NCBI RefSeq assembly: GCF_000372725.1
Contig: NW_005201732.1
Span: 402,875 to 433,787, forward strand
Origin: Emiliania huxleyi CCMP1516
Taxonomy: Eukaryota; Haptophyta; Isochrysidales; Noelaerhabdaceae
DNA: 30,913 nt
Reading direction: 5' to 3'
Shown here one piece after another: positions 19,082 through 28,784 of the stretch (position 1 is its first letter; each line of letters starts with the position of its first letter). The translations under genes and the position numbers were made by a program. The notes beneath the pieces are model-generated. The model had not been told where the DNA came from and searched no databases. It was given only the letters and a program-made list of their open reading frames with translations.

Positions 19082-20221
19082 ATGGGCGGCTCCCTCGGCA
19101 AGGCGGAGCTCGCGCTGCTCGACCATGGCGTCAGGTGGTGGAGCGATCAGGGTGGCGCTCCCGTCTCGTACACGACGCTCGACGTCCCGCTGCACGACGG
19201 CGACGGCTCTCACATCCACACTGTCGAGTACTTTTCCAAGGGCGGCCAGAAGGGGGCGAAGCGAGCGCCGCTCGTGTGCCTGCACGGGTACGGCTTTGGC
19301 ACGGGCCTGTACTTTAGCACGATGCCGTCGATCGTCGGGCGGTGGGGCGGCCGCGTGTTTGCGCTCGACTCGCTCGGCTGCGGCCTGTCTAGCCGGCCGC
19401 GCTGGAGGCTGGCGCAGGGCGAGTCGGCCGACGTCGCAGAGGTGGAGGAGTTCTTCGTCGGCGGGCTCGAGCGCTGGCGGAAGAGCATGAAGATTGACCG
19501 GATGGTGCTGCTGGGACACTCGATCGGCGGGTACCTCGCCGTCGCCTACGCGGAGCGGTACCCGCAGCACGTCGACCGGCTGATCCTGGCCTCTCCCGTG
19601 GGCGTGCCGCACCCGCCCGCCGAGCTGGCGGCCGCGATCGGCGACGCGCCCTTCCTGGTCCGCACGGTGCTCGGCATGTGGAGGAGTGGGTGGAGCCCGA
19701 TGACGCTCGCCAAGCTCGGCCTCGGCAACATGATGATGCGCGGCTACGTGAGCCGCCGCTTCGCCGACGTGGACTGGATCCCAAAGGACCTGCTCCAGGC
19801 GTACCTCTACCAGAACTGGTCGGGCGGCCGCAACAGCGGCGGAGGCTACGCGCACAGCACGCTGCTCGTCCCGGGCGGTCTCGGCGAGCTGGCTTACGCG
19901 AGGCAGCCGCTCGTCGATCGGATCCCGCGCCTGCGCGTGGGCCGCATCTCGGCCATCTACGGAGAGTTCGACTGGATGGACCACCGGAACATGAAGGCGC
20001 TCAAGACGAGCCTGCTCAAGAGGAAGGCCGAGGCGGGCCTCGAGGCGCCGCTCATTGAGGTGATCCGCGTGGCGAGCGCGAGCCACCAAATCCCGATCGA
20101 CAACCCGCTCGGCTTTGCGGAGGCCGTCCTCGACTCGTGCAACGACGCGGACGCCGCCCACGGCACGACGGTGGGAGGCTCGCGGGGCGCGATCGGGCGG
20201 CTCGTGCCGGGGTATCACTGA
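19082..20221 (+). CDS. ABHD4/5-like alpha/beta hydrolase (lysophospholipase or acyltransferase type)
   Basis: Single uninterrupted frame of 379 residues from ATG 19082 to TGA 20219. It has the alpha/beta hydrolase order: oxyanion loop HGYGFGTG (69-74), nucleophile elbow GHSIGG with Ser147, a cap region, an acid in IYGEFDWMD (Asp297 or Asp300), and the C-terminal histidine in ASHQIPID (His335). The last also forms the HxxxxD motif (His335, Asp340) characteristic of CGI-58/ABHD5 and ABHD4 and linked to lysophosphatidate acyl transfer. Animal ABHD5 lacks the serine; here it is present, so hydrolytic activity is expected, as in ABHD4 and plant relatives. Likely role: phospholipid or lipid-droplet metabolism. 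No signal peptide or membrane helix is clear. It is unusual here in having no intron. Confidence 0.85.
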   Translation: MGGSLGKAELALLDHGVRWWSDQGGAPVSYTTLDVPLHDGDGSHIHTVEYFSKGGQKGAKRAPLVCLHGYGFGTGLYFSTMPSIVGRWGGRVFALDSLGCGLSSRPRWRLAQGESADVAEVEEFFVGGLERWRKSMKIDRMVLLGHSIGGYLAVAYAERYPQHVDRLILASPVGVPHPPAELAAAIGDAPFLVRTVLGMWRSGWSPMTLAKLGLGNMMMRGYVSRRFADVDWIPKDLLQAYLYQNWSGGRNSGGGYAHSTLLVPGGLGELAYARQPLVDRIPRLRVGRISAIYGEFDWMDHRNMKALKTSLLKRKAEAGLEAPLIEVIRVASASHQIPIDNPLGFAEAVLDSCNDADAAHGTTVGGSRGAIGRLVPGYH

Positions 20222-21445
20222 GACTCTGGCGGCGGCTCCCGAGACTCTCATCAAAGCTCGGTGCTCCGCACCACCTGAGCGGTGAGATGTGTGTATTTGA
20301 TACAGTGTTTATGACAACCGATGTGCGATAGAGTGACGTGTGTGGAGGGTCCAGAGTCTGCGCGAATCGGTGATAATCTGTTACAAACGCGAAACGGACG
20401 AGACGGTCGAGACCGAGACGCGGCGTTCGCGGAGCTTTCTCGGCTCGCTTTTACGGTCTTTGCCGTTTCCCGTTTGCGTGAATTTGCGATTCGTTGCACG
20501 TTGGAGGGCGGGGAATATGGCACTGGGACTTTTCGGTGGTCGAAATGCGGCGGGGCGGAGATGCGTCCTCTTGTGGGACGCCCATTGGGACGACCTGACT
20601 GACACCCCTGTCGCCCAGCCCCTTGGCAGCGATCGATGCCGGCGCCGGAATGCGGCGGCGGGAGGCACCACGAGCGCAATGAAAAAATTGTAACAAGTGG
20701 AACTGCGTTCATGCGGTTCTAGATGGGGCCTACATGATACGTCCATGATACATACATGATACAGGGTGCGAGGAGGCGAGATGCGGGGGGCACAGCTTGG
20801 ACGACAGGCGCGCAAGAGACAGAAGACTAGGTCCAGCCCTGGGTGGCGCAGGTTGTGACATTTGGCGATTCCGCGACTTACTGGGCCCCTGAGCCGCTAC
20901 CCGTGTGCGATTTTTTGTGGCCCGGGCATGATACTGATAGTAAACGGGTCAGAACCGGCCAAACACAGGCTACAGCCCCACACACGCGCCCGCCATAGCT
21001 CCTGGAGAGCATGCGCGAGTGACGCGCTACAAGCCGCGAGAGTGGCATCAGAGGCAGGAACGACGTGCTCTTGCTGCACCTCGCAGCTGCACCGAGTGTG
21101 CTCGCAGTGTATGCCACGGCCACCGACTGCGGCATTGCTCTCGTGCAGCTAGGCGACGCAGGTCCATCAGCAGGGCTCATCCAATGCGAGCGCACATTGT
21201 GCGTAGCCGCAGGCAGGTGGCAGTGCACGGCCGCACACCGGCTGTGGCGGCTCGTATGCCCCCGGCAGTGCTGCTAGTCATTAACTTGCGTATTAGGGCC
21301 GCAGCAGACTGCTGCTGTGGCAGCAGCAGCAGCAGCCTGCTGCCTGATTCAGTCAAGCCAGCGGCGCAGCGAGGCGTGCAGAATTTGCGTGGTTTTGTTC
21401 CTCCTGAGGCTGAGCGCATTCGAGCCCTTCGACCGGAGTTGGATG

Positions 21446-21476
21446 GTACCACGCGTCTCACTGAGACGCGGGGTAC
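21446..21476. repeat. Strong hairpin
   Basis: GTACC, then A, then CGCGTCTC pairs with GAGACGCG, then G, then GGTAC around an ACT loop. This gives 13 base pairs with one A-G mismatch. A second hairpin lies 70 bp downstream. Confidence 0.8.
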
Positions 21477-21545
21477 TGGCCATGGCCGGACTACGGAGCG
21501 TGAGGTGGCGAGCGGAGCGAGCGACAAAACAACGAGAAAAACACG

Positions 21546-21575
21546 GATCTGACGATTGTCACAGAACGTCAGATC
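21546..21575. repeat. Second hairpin, 9-bp perfect stem
   Basis: GATCTGACG (21546-21554) pairs perfectly with CGTCAGATC (21567-21575) around a 12-nt loop. Seen directly; function unknown. Confidence 0.8.
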
Positions 21576-22325
21576 TTGCGCCACCCAGGGCTGGACCCAG
21601 TCAGAAAGCCAGGGAACAAAGAGGAGGCAAGTAGGGGGGGCGGCTCGTAACTGAGGTTCGCCTTCAGGGACAGCCGCCTCCCTGAGTGGTGCTTGTTGTT
21701 CATAACGCTACTTACCTGTACTTGTGACCACGATCGATGCGAGGACGCAAGTCCACACCAACCTCGGCCATTCCAACGGCCAGACCGCTCGCTTAAGGCT
21801 GATTGGCTAGACGAGCGGTCTACCCCCGACGGGGCGGTCTGGATCACGGGGGATGACATCCTGCCTCCCGGCACGCCGGGAGGAGGTGGGTGCTCCGCCG
21901 CCAGACCCCCCCCTCTCCATCACCCTCGCCCAGGGATCTACAACGCTGTCTTAAGGTCCGACAGGTTCGGCACCGGGCACCGCCTCGGTATACAAAATGC
22001 GCCTGCGGGCGGACCCTTACAGATCACAGATCACATGATACAGTATCAGTTAATTCTAATATAGTTAACTAGTTTGAACATAAGAAGGACGGACGGACGG
22101 AAACCGGATACGCCGATGACTTTTAAAGGACTTGTCCTTTACAAAAGGACACCTTGATCTCGCGTTTTCGCTCCCATTGAGCTCTCTGCAAGCCTCTCCT
22201 GGGCATTGAGGTATGCTACCATGTCCACCTGACAGCCTCCAGGCGGTGGGGTCACGACCCAGCCCAAGCAACACATTCAAAACCGACCCGGAGACGTACC
22301 CGCAACCGTTTGTCCTTTACGCCCG

Positions 22326-22821
22326 CTAGTCCTCATCACTGTCCACAATCACCTGCCGCTTGCGTAGGGGGGGGGCTGCAGCCTGGGAGGAGGGCGCAGC
22401 AGGCGCTTGGCACCTTTGGACACGCGCCCAAGCACTCCCTTCACCATCTTCTTCACTATGAGCCCGCCCGGTTTTGAGCTTGCGTCCCAGTCGCTGCAGC
22501 GGCTCTGTCAGCGGACCAATCTTGCGGTAGCGGCGATCAATTGCGTGCTGCTGCTTGGCGTTGCGCCTTCGGGGAAGGATGTGGTCCTCCTCTGTCAGTT
22601 GGCTGTTGGTGGTGAAGATGCGTGGCATGTACTGCGGGAGGGTGCCGTTGTTGTAGCGGCATTTGATGCGCTCGCTTGGCGGTGAGCTGGCTCAGCACGT
22701 CTTCATTCGAGAGCTCGCCGCGGCCGAGTGCGGCGTACGTCAGGTGGTACTTGCGGGCGGGTTGATGACGCTCACGTCGGCCGGGGCACCACCCACTAGC
22801 TGCATGATCACCGGCGGTCAC
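22326..22821 (-). pseudogene. Relic of a CRESS/plasmid-type Rep (HUH endonuclease + SF3 helicase), frameshifted and internally deleted
   Basis: Two minus-strand frames carry fragments of one family. In 22755-22675, KYHLTYAALGRGELSNEDVL resembles the first strand of an HUH Rep domain. In the next frame, from about 22690, IKCRYNNGTLP and PRIFTTN look like the SF3 helicase motif C region, followed by a basic tail that stops at 22326 (ending in an acidic DSDED). The rest of the endonuclease domain and the helicase Walker A and B motifs are absent, and a frame change separates the pieces, so this is a broken remnant. Such integrated Rep fragments are known in many protist genomes. Family assignment is by eye from short motifs. 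Confidence 0.5.
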
Positions 22822-25103
22822 TGGTCACCGATCACCGGCCTTTGGAGAGTTCTCTGTAGCCGGAGGGGATGTTGACCTTTAGCTGTTGGGGCCACCCTTC
22901 CGCTTTGGTTTTTTCCCCACAGACCACTCGGGCAGCTTTTACCAAATGCCAAAGTTGCACTTTACCACTCGGGCAGATTCGATTGGATTTTACCACGGGC
23001 AAACTCGATGAAACGGCGGACGGAAAACGCCTTCGCGGCCGCTCGCCGGAGAGCTATGCATGAAGCGGCCGGCGCCGCCGCAGCTCACCGATGGAGCTTG
23101 CGCCGCGGCTCAATCCACTGGCGCAGCAGCATTGCGACACATTCTCCAAGCACGGCCTCTGGCGTTGCGATTGCACAGAGAGCGAGCAATAGTCGCCAAA
23201 AACACTGATCTGTGTGCAGTGGATCTCCATGGCGGTCGCGCCCAGGGAAAGGACAACCGCGGGCCTCGAATGCTCGCCCGGACGCGGACCCACCGTGCGA
23301 GTTGCAGACCCGGAGGTGGCCGACCCAGCTCACCCCCAGAGAGGCCATGCCCAGGGTCAGGCATAAAAGGGGGGTGTTTTTCCGCCCGTGCTTGTTACTC
23401 AAGTGCTCAAGTTTGGCGCAGGGGTACACGATACACACATGGTACACATGAATCGTCGCGTGGTGATACGCATGATGATACAAACACGTGTATGATACAA
23501 ACAACAATGATACGTATCGGATAACAACCCCCCCCCAATCTGATAACAAACCCTTACAGTTGAAAATTGTGGAGATGTGGACACACCGGACATACATACA
23601 TCGGCACAAATTGGGGTTGGTCACTCACGCACCCCACGGACTGCACACGACCTCCTGAGCACAGGCCACAGAAATGCCGAAACACCGTCGCCGCAATCGC
23701 CCGTTCACACCCCACGCAAGTCTCGAGGTCCGGGTATCCAGGGCAAGATGACGATGTTCGGGGACATTTGGACTGGCGACCGGCACGCGGTGGGCTTGGA
23801 GAAGGCGCAAGGGTTGATGCAGCGGCAAGTGCAGCGTGGCTACCGAGCCGTGCGGTGAGTGTGCCATGCCGCCACGTCTCTCCTACCCCTCGCCCCCGCG
23901 GCAGAAGCACCCGGGTGGTCCAAGGGGTGCTAGAGCCCAGCGTCGGAAACTCGCACACGCGCACGAGATTGAGCGGCTCAGAGTGAGCCGCGAGCAGCGA
24001 GAGAGAGCGTGAGACTGCGAGCGCGCGCGGGTCGCGACGGACCGAGAGAGCAGAGTGTGGTGACATTCGTACCTTTGGGACTCGATGGGACTCGGTGCAC
24101 GGCGTGGAGGAGGCAACCGAGGCCCGTGCCCAGTACTGTGGACAAGCGCTGCGTCTTGGGACCCGGGTTTTCTGTGTTTCAGCCGCCCAACAAAAAGAAA
24201 AAAACGGCAATTTTACACACACACACACACAGGGAAACGCCGGGCTTCACAAAAAAGAAAATGAACCAGGCCCGTCCTCGCAGCCCTCCCTTGGCATGTC
24301 TGTTTTCTTTCTTTCTTTGCTTGCTATAAACTGGGCCAGAACGTCGGCCCGCGAGGTGGATGCTAGCATGAGCCCGATGAGTCGCAGTGCTCTTGCGTTT
24401 CGGCGGTAGTGATGTAATCGAATGCCACGTTCGGATCGCTCCTCATCGCAAACCCCGTCAGCAGTCCTCCTCCGGGAATGTACGTAAGAGCTACATACAC
24501 TGAGAGAGTGTTCTCCCAGTAAGCTAAAAGTATACACTGAGCGAGAGAGATAGGGTGCCCACAGGACCCAAAAGAAAATAGCTTTCCTGCTCAAAAAGGG
24601 ACGCACGAGGCAAATCTGATGTTGGATTGTTCCAATAGGAGAGAGGCCTCTTCCGTTGGGGGACCGAGTTCATAGGAAACGAGGGTTTCCCATTGTGTCC
24701 CGCTCCAGCGCGAGCGTGACACTGCACTTGGCGCCGAGCGCCCGCGGCTCAGACCTTGTGCAGGCCTACCCTCGGTGGGAGCACCGGTCCGGACCGATGG
24801 CGCTCGGTGTGGAGCAAGCAAGACCCCCCCCCCCCCCCCCATCGGCGCGCGCTCGCCATTCCAACGGCCGCCAGGAGCACCAAGAGGACTCCTCATGGCT
24901 GCTCCCAAGTGGGCTTCGACCGGCCTCGGCTGTGGGGGCGGGTTGTCCCGGCTGCGGACGCCTTCTGCAGCCCCCTGGGATGGGGACTGCACCCCAAAAC
25001 TGCCCCACGGCGGCATACAGCACTGCCAGCCAGCCTCTTCCTCCTCCTCAAGGACTGCGCCCCCCAAAAACTTCTGCCTGTCCCCGCCCTGTCGATTGAT
25101 TGC
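22822..25103. other. Gene-poor region with simple repeats
   Basis: Contains repeated CACTCGGGCA/TTTTACCAC phrases at 22924-23000, many GATAC words at 23427-23522, a (CA)n run at 24215-24231 and a C homopolymer at about 24825-24840. A short plus-strand stretch around 23748-23858 (MTMFGDIWTGDRHAVGLEK) ends next to GTGAGT and could be an isolated exon, but nothing supports it further. Confidence 0.45.
24215..24231. repeat. (AC)n microsatellite
   Basis: About eight AC dinucleotide units in a row, seen directly. Confidence 0.9.
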
Positions 25104-26226
25104 ATGACAGCCTCCCATTCATCCTCCTCGATGTCGACGTGCCCGAGCGTTGTCGACCTGATGCTCGCCGCCTTCCCCGAGGAGCTGAGCGTTCAAGGTG
25201 AAGCAGAAGAAGGTCCTCGTCCTCAACATCAAAAAGGTCACCGTCGCACTCCGCCTCGCTGCCAAAGAGCTCTCGATCGGCAGCGTCGAGGGCTGCCAGC
25301 TCGCTCCCATCGAGATCGCCCGACGGGCGGCCGATCGCGATCCGTTCTTCCAGCTGGTCGAGATTCATCGCGCCGTCGTCGACGAAATCAGTCGCCCGCC
25401 TGGAGCTCACACGCTCCACATCCGCCGCGAGAAGACTCATCACAGCATTGTACACGGCGCAAAGACGATTGAGCTCAGGCGCGCGGACGGCGCGTTTGCA
25501 AGCATCCGCGCGGGCGACACTGTCACGTTCACTCACACCTCGCGCGAGGTGAAGACGACTGTGACGCGCGTCGAGCACGCCGAGTCCCTCGAGCAGCGGA
25601 TCCACAGCTGGCGGCGCGCAGCTGTCCCAACAGCCCACACCGATAACGAGGCCATCTCGTACGTCGCGGAGGTCCTCAGCCCGCGCGTACCTGTCCTCGC
25701 AATTCACTTCATCACCGCCGAGAACGCGTTCCGAGCTGCAGTCATGCACCACCTGCAGCAGAACTTTGCAAACGCAGACGCCGTGACTTCTGAGGCGTTC
25801 ACGGCGACCCGCGCCGGGGGATGCAAGTATGCCCTGCTCGCAATCCTCAGCAGCAGACGGGGGCGGATTCTACACAGCGCGACGAATTGCTGCACCGGCA
25901 CTTCCAGCGCCGGGGGGCACGCAGAACGCCAGGTGCTGGACGGCTACCTGGAGTCTGACCGCAGACTACCACGCGCGTGCGTTCGCAATCTCACGCTCAC
26001 GGTGCTGAGATTCGATGCAAAGGGATCGCTTGCAATGGCTCGGCCGTGCGCCGAGTGCTGCAAGCGCATCCGCCGTGCTGCGGCGCACGTAAAGCGCGTG
26101 CGCTGGTCGACTGGGTGTGGAGAGGACGTCGAGTGTTGCAACAGCAAGTGTATCGAGGGAACCCCGACCCGATGGATGCAGCAGCATATGTCGGGGCACA
26201 CGCCGAATGGACCCTCGGTGAAGTGA
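25104..26226 (+). CDS. ASCH domain fused to zinc-dependent cytidine-deaminase-like domain
   Basis: The certain part is the open frame from 25198 (GTG, so not a true start) to TGA at 26224, 342 codons. No ATG precedes the domains in this frame. A short exon from ATG 25104 (MTASHSSSSMSTCPSVVDLM, open to about 25190) spliced to a downstream acceptor is a reasonable 5' end, but the junction is unresolved. Counting from 25198, residues about 72-172 form an ASCH domain (HIRREKTHHSIVHGAKTIELR split over HGAKTIELR, AGDTVTF, VTRVEHAESLEQ). Residues about 178-310 are a deaminase fold with HAE (241-243) and PCAEC (283-287), giving zinc ligands His241, Cys284 and Cys287 and catalytic Glu242. ASCH domains bind RNA or modified nucleotides, so a base-deaminating enzyme aimed by the ASCH domain is the inferred role. 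The substrate is unknown. Confidence 0.75.
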
Positions 26227-26405
26227 TATCTCCTCCGTGCCGTGTGTGCCCCACACAATTCTGATATCGAACGGCATGTGAAAAGTGTAGCTGGGGGGGG
26301 GCGCGGGCGTGCAACCGGAACCGCCCGGACATGTGCGTCCGAGATGGGTGCCGGATAGTGGATTGGGGGTCTGCGTCTGGGGGCGGTTGCCCCTCTGGAG
26401 ACCGC

Positions 26406-26568
26406 GCAGGCATCGAAAAAAATGGGTGGGAAGGCGGTTTCACAAGCATTCTATACAGGGCGGGGACCTGTTCCTTTTTACCCATCTCTCCTAGTAGAGG
26501 TGTCCGTTTTATTTATTTATTTAAGCATTCTACATGAAACCGCCCCCACCCATTTTTTTCGACCCTGC
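26406..26568. mobile_element. Inverted-repeat (MITE-like) element, ~160 bp
   Basis: Arms of about 35 bp at 26406-26441 and 26534-26568 are reverse complements apart from two small indels; shared cores include AAAAAAATGGGTGGG and GGCGGTTTCA. The AAGCATTCTA word lies just inside both arms as a direct repeat. No transposase is present, so this would be non-autonomous or a foldback structure. I cannot define a target duplication. Confidence 0.6.
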
Positions 26569-26698
26569 TCCAACGTAGTACGTACAGGGTGGTGCCCTTA
26601 ACCCTTTATCATTTAGCCAAACATGCAGAGAGCCCCCCGCGAAGAGGAGCCATGAAAAAGAATCCCTGGTGCCGACGATTTTTTTCGCGGTATCCGCG

Positions 26699-26778
26699 GC
26701 GGGATATGGCGGGATATGGCGGGATACCGGGAGATACCGGGAGATACCAGGAGATACACGTGGATATGATGAGATACG
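26699..26778 (+). repeat. 10-bp tandem array 1 (GGGATATGGC-type)
   Basis: Eight consecutive 10-bp units in strict register from GGGATATGGC through GAGATACCGG to GAGATACGGA. The period equals about one helical turn. Confidence 0.9.
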
Positions 26779-27120
26779 GAGCCCCCACGATGTGTTCACG
26801 ACAACGTCCGTGAAGCTAATCGGAGCGACGGGCGAAACTTCGCGCTTCGACCGGCCGTGATCTGCCGTGCGGCTAAGCGCTCGATTCCCATGATTGGCGA
26901 GAGCTCGTCATCATCGATGAAGCACCGCAAGGACAGCCTTGATCGCCGACCAGGAGGATGGTCACCTGCAGCCGGCGGCCTCAGTCGGTCGGGGGGGAGC
27001 GGGGGGCCAGGCTGGGCCGCTCGCGGGCGCACAGGAATCCGGCACTCGCGAGGGAGGCGCTCGATGCTCGCGCTCTGCGGCCGGAGCGCGGAGAGGCCGG
27101 GCTGCTCGGCGTGAGGCGGG

Positions 27121-27240
27121 CAGGATATGGCAGGATATGGCAGGATATGGCGGGATATGGCGGGATATGGCGGGATATGGCGGGATATGGTCAGATATGG
27201 TCAGATATGGTCAGATATGGAGAGATACATCAAGATACCG
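27121..27240 (+). repeat. 10-bp tandem array 2 (CGGGATATGG-type), 12 units
   Basis: Twelve units in perfect 10-bp register: CAGGATATGG three times, CGGGATATGG four times, TCAGATATGG three times, then two diverged units. Same orientation as array 1. The stepwise variants suggest local unit duplication. Confidence 0.95.
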
Positions 27241-27267
27241 CCAAAAAATCGTCCGCACTAGGGCTAA

Positions 27268-28037
27268 AAGACTTGGGTCGCGCTCTGAGCGTGCTGGCCG
27301 CGCGTCCAAGCTGCCATCAGGACTGACATGGAGCCTCGGAGAGCCGGCCGCCGCACATCTGCAGCGACGGAGAGCACCTCGGGTTGCGGCAGCGCAGTGC
27401 CTGGAGCTGCATGCGCTACACGATCGGCAGCGACGGCAACGCAGCGGATGGCATCGGCGGCAAGGCGCGTCGAACATTTTGAGAGGTAGACCTATTGTTT
27501 TGTGAGTCAGAGCGAGCTTAGAGGCCAGTGGTGTCGTGGTTCGTTGTGCCCATGCGTGTCGGATAGCGACGCTGCGAGACGTGCGAATAAGGTGGACATC
27601 AATTTTTTGGGAGATAAAACCTATACTTCTGGGTTTTTCGTGGTCCTTAGGGCCAGGACCGGATGACATACCAAGTTTCACGTAAAGCCATGAAGATAGG
27701 ATCTCAGTCTGAGTCGCCGTCGCGGACAAAGAGCTTGAGGCGGACCTTGTCGACCTTGTGGCTCGCCATTGTGAGCCTGAGGATGTTGCTGTGCACCTCG
27801 GCGTCCGCCTCGACGTGCTCCATGCTCTGCGGCGCGCGAGCAAGCGTTGCAGCGAGATAGAGCGCTTTGGCGACGCAGATGGGATGGAAGTGGGTGTGCC
27901 AGACGTGCCGGGCACCCGCTATCACGTGGAAAGGTGTGCCGAAGCTGTGCCGGGCACTTGCTATCACGTCCAACCAGACGGCGATAGAGCGTTTTCGAGC
28001 ACTGGCTCGCACCAGTCACCAGAATACCCTGGTACCA
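27268..28037. other. Region upstream of DUF4291 gene with a 42-bp duplication
   Basis: GTGCCGGGCAC and GCTATCACGT recur 42 bp apart (about 27905 and 27947), a two-unit direct duplication that keeps the plus frame. On the minus strand, 27825-27704 encodes a 39-codon open segment from an ATG (MEHVEADAEVHSNILRL to a TGA) that looks protein-like and could be a last exon, but no upstream exon is seen. No firm gene call. Confidence 0.4.
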
Positions 28038-28784
28038 ATGCAGCGAGCGGCCGCGGGTGCGAGAGCGTGGCGAGCTGACGATACATACACGCTGTCGGCG
28101 GAGTACGATGACGAGGGCGTCTGGGTTTATCAGGCGTACAACGAAGGCATCGCGGACTGGGCGGTGGAGCACGGCACCCTCGGCGGCCCGCTCTTCAATA
28201 CGACGAGGATGACTTGGATCAAGCCTTCGTTTGCGTGGATGCTCTATAGATGTGGCTACTCGGCGAAGCACGGCCAGGAGCGCGTGCTGAAGCTCAAGCT
28301 GCCACACAGCGAGGTGGCGTCGCTGCTCGAAGCGTGCGCCTGCACGCACGGTGGCGGCGGGAGCAAGGGCCGTGTTCAGTGGGACCCGGCGCGATGCCTT
28401 TACTCAAGCGAGGGAAAGGGCAAGTCCACGGAGCCTCGCAAGATGCTTCGAGAGCGTGCCATCCAGATCGGCCTCTCGCGCGAGCTCTCCGAACGCTTCG
28501 CGCGCTCGATCCTCGCGGTTGTCGACGTGAGTGCCCTCGCGCGTCGCGTCGGCGATGCCCACCAATCGAAGGACGTGCGCGCTGCAATGGAGGTGTTGCG
28601 CGCAAATCTACCGACGGAGCGACCGTACATGCATTGCGAAGGACCTTGTCCGGCTGCGCTTGATGCAACCAGAGGAGCAGAAGCTCGCTCCTGGACCGAT
28701 CCAGGGCCGTGGCGAGGGCGGCGGAGGAGCGTTTGGCGACGAGGACAGCGGAGGAGATGGCGACGGAGGCGAGGGCGGCGGTGA
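28038..28784 (+). CDS. DUF4291 family protein
   Basis: The frame is open from 27867, but the domain begins just after the ATG at 28038, which I take as start. Residues about 20-198 match DUF4291: AEYDDEGVWVYQAYN (21-35), the family hallmark RMTWIKPSFAWMLYR (57-71), HGQERVL, VQWDPAR (113-119) and a closing LPTERPY (191-197). The family is common in bacteria and scattered in fungi and algae; its biochemical function is not known to me. After residue 198 the frame runs into Arg/Trp-rich text that is really the next gene read out of frame, so the natural protein probably ends or is joined near 28630-28665. The NADAR frame is +1 relative to this one. Either an indel has split a DUF4291-NADAR fusion or two ORFs overlap. 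Confidence 0.75.
   Translation: MQRAAAGARAWRADDTYTLSAEYDDEGVWVYQAYNEGIADWAVEHGTLGGPLFNTTRMTWIKPSFAWMLYRCGYSAKHGQERVLKLKLPHSEVASLLEACACTHGGGGSKGRVQWDPARCLYSSEGKGKSTEPRKMLRERAIQIGLSRELSERFARSILAVVDVSALARRVGDAHQSKDVRAAMEVLRANLPTERPYMHCEGPCPAALDATRGAEARSWTDPGPWRGRRRSVWRRGQRRRWRRRRGRR

Larger units (their letters stand above)
20222..22325. other. Gene-poor region, lower GC, with hairpins
   Basis: No convincing gene. Notable items are three ATGATAC copies at 20733-20762, two strong hairpins at 21446-21575, and an AAAGGAC-TT-GTCCTTT palindrome near 22124-22139 with GTCCTTTAC again at about 22314. Open frames on both strands are short and unrecognised. Confidence 0.5.
26660..27267. mobile_element. 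Foldback-like element with terminal inverted repeats and 10-bp arrays
   Basis: Left end 26669-26694 and right end 27234-27258 are reverse complements with about 23 of 26 positions alike (cores GCCGACGATTTTTTT and AAAAAATCGTCCGCAC). Weaker similarity continues outwards, CACCAGGG against CACTAGGG. Inside each end lies a 10-bp GATATGG/GATACC array. No transposase or protein is recognisable within. Confidence 0.55.

Noticed and set aside
21065..21277. Possible RNase H fragment of a retroelement
   Set aside because: The TATDCGIALVQ resemblance is too weak and no neighbouring reverse transcriptase or repeats are seen.
25048..25752. Acidic minus-strand frame opposite the ASCH-deaminase N-terminus
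   Set aside because: It reads plausibly from an internal ATG near 25369, but the opposite strand carries clear ASCH and deaminase motifs and the minus frame has no recognised domain.
26699..27240. CRISPR-like array
   Set aside because: Units are contiguous 10-mers with no spacers, and the setting is eukaryotic.
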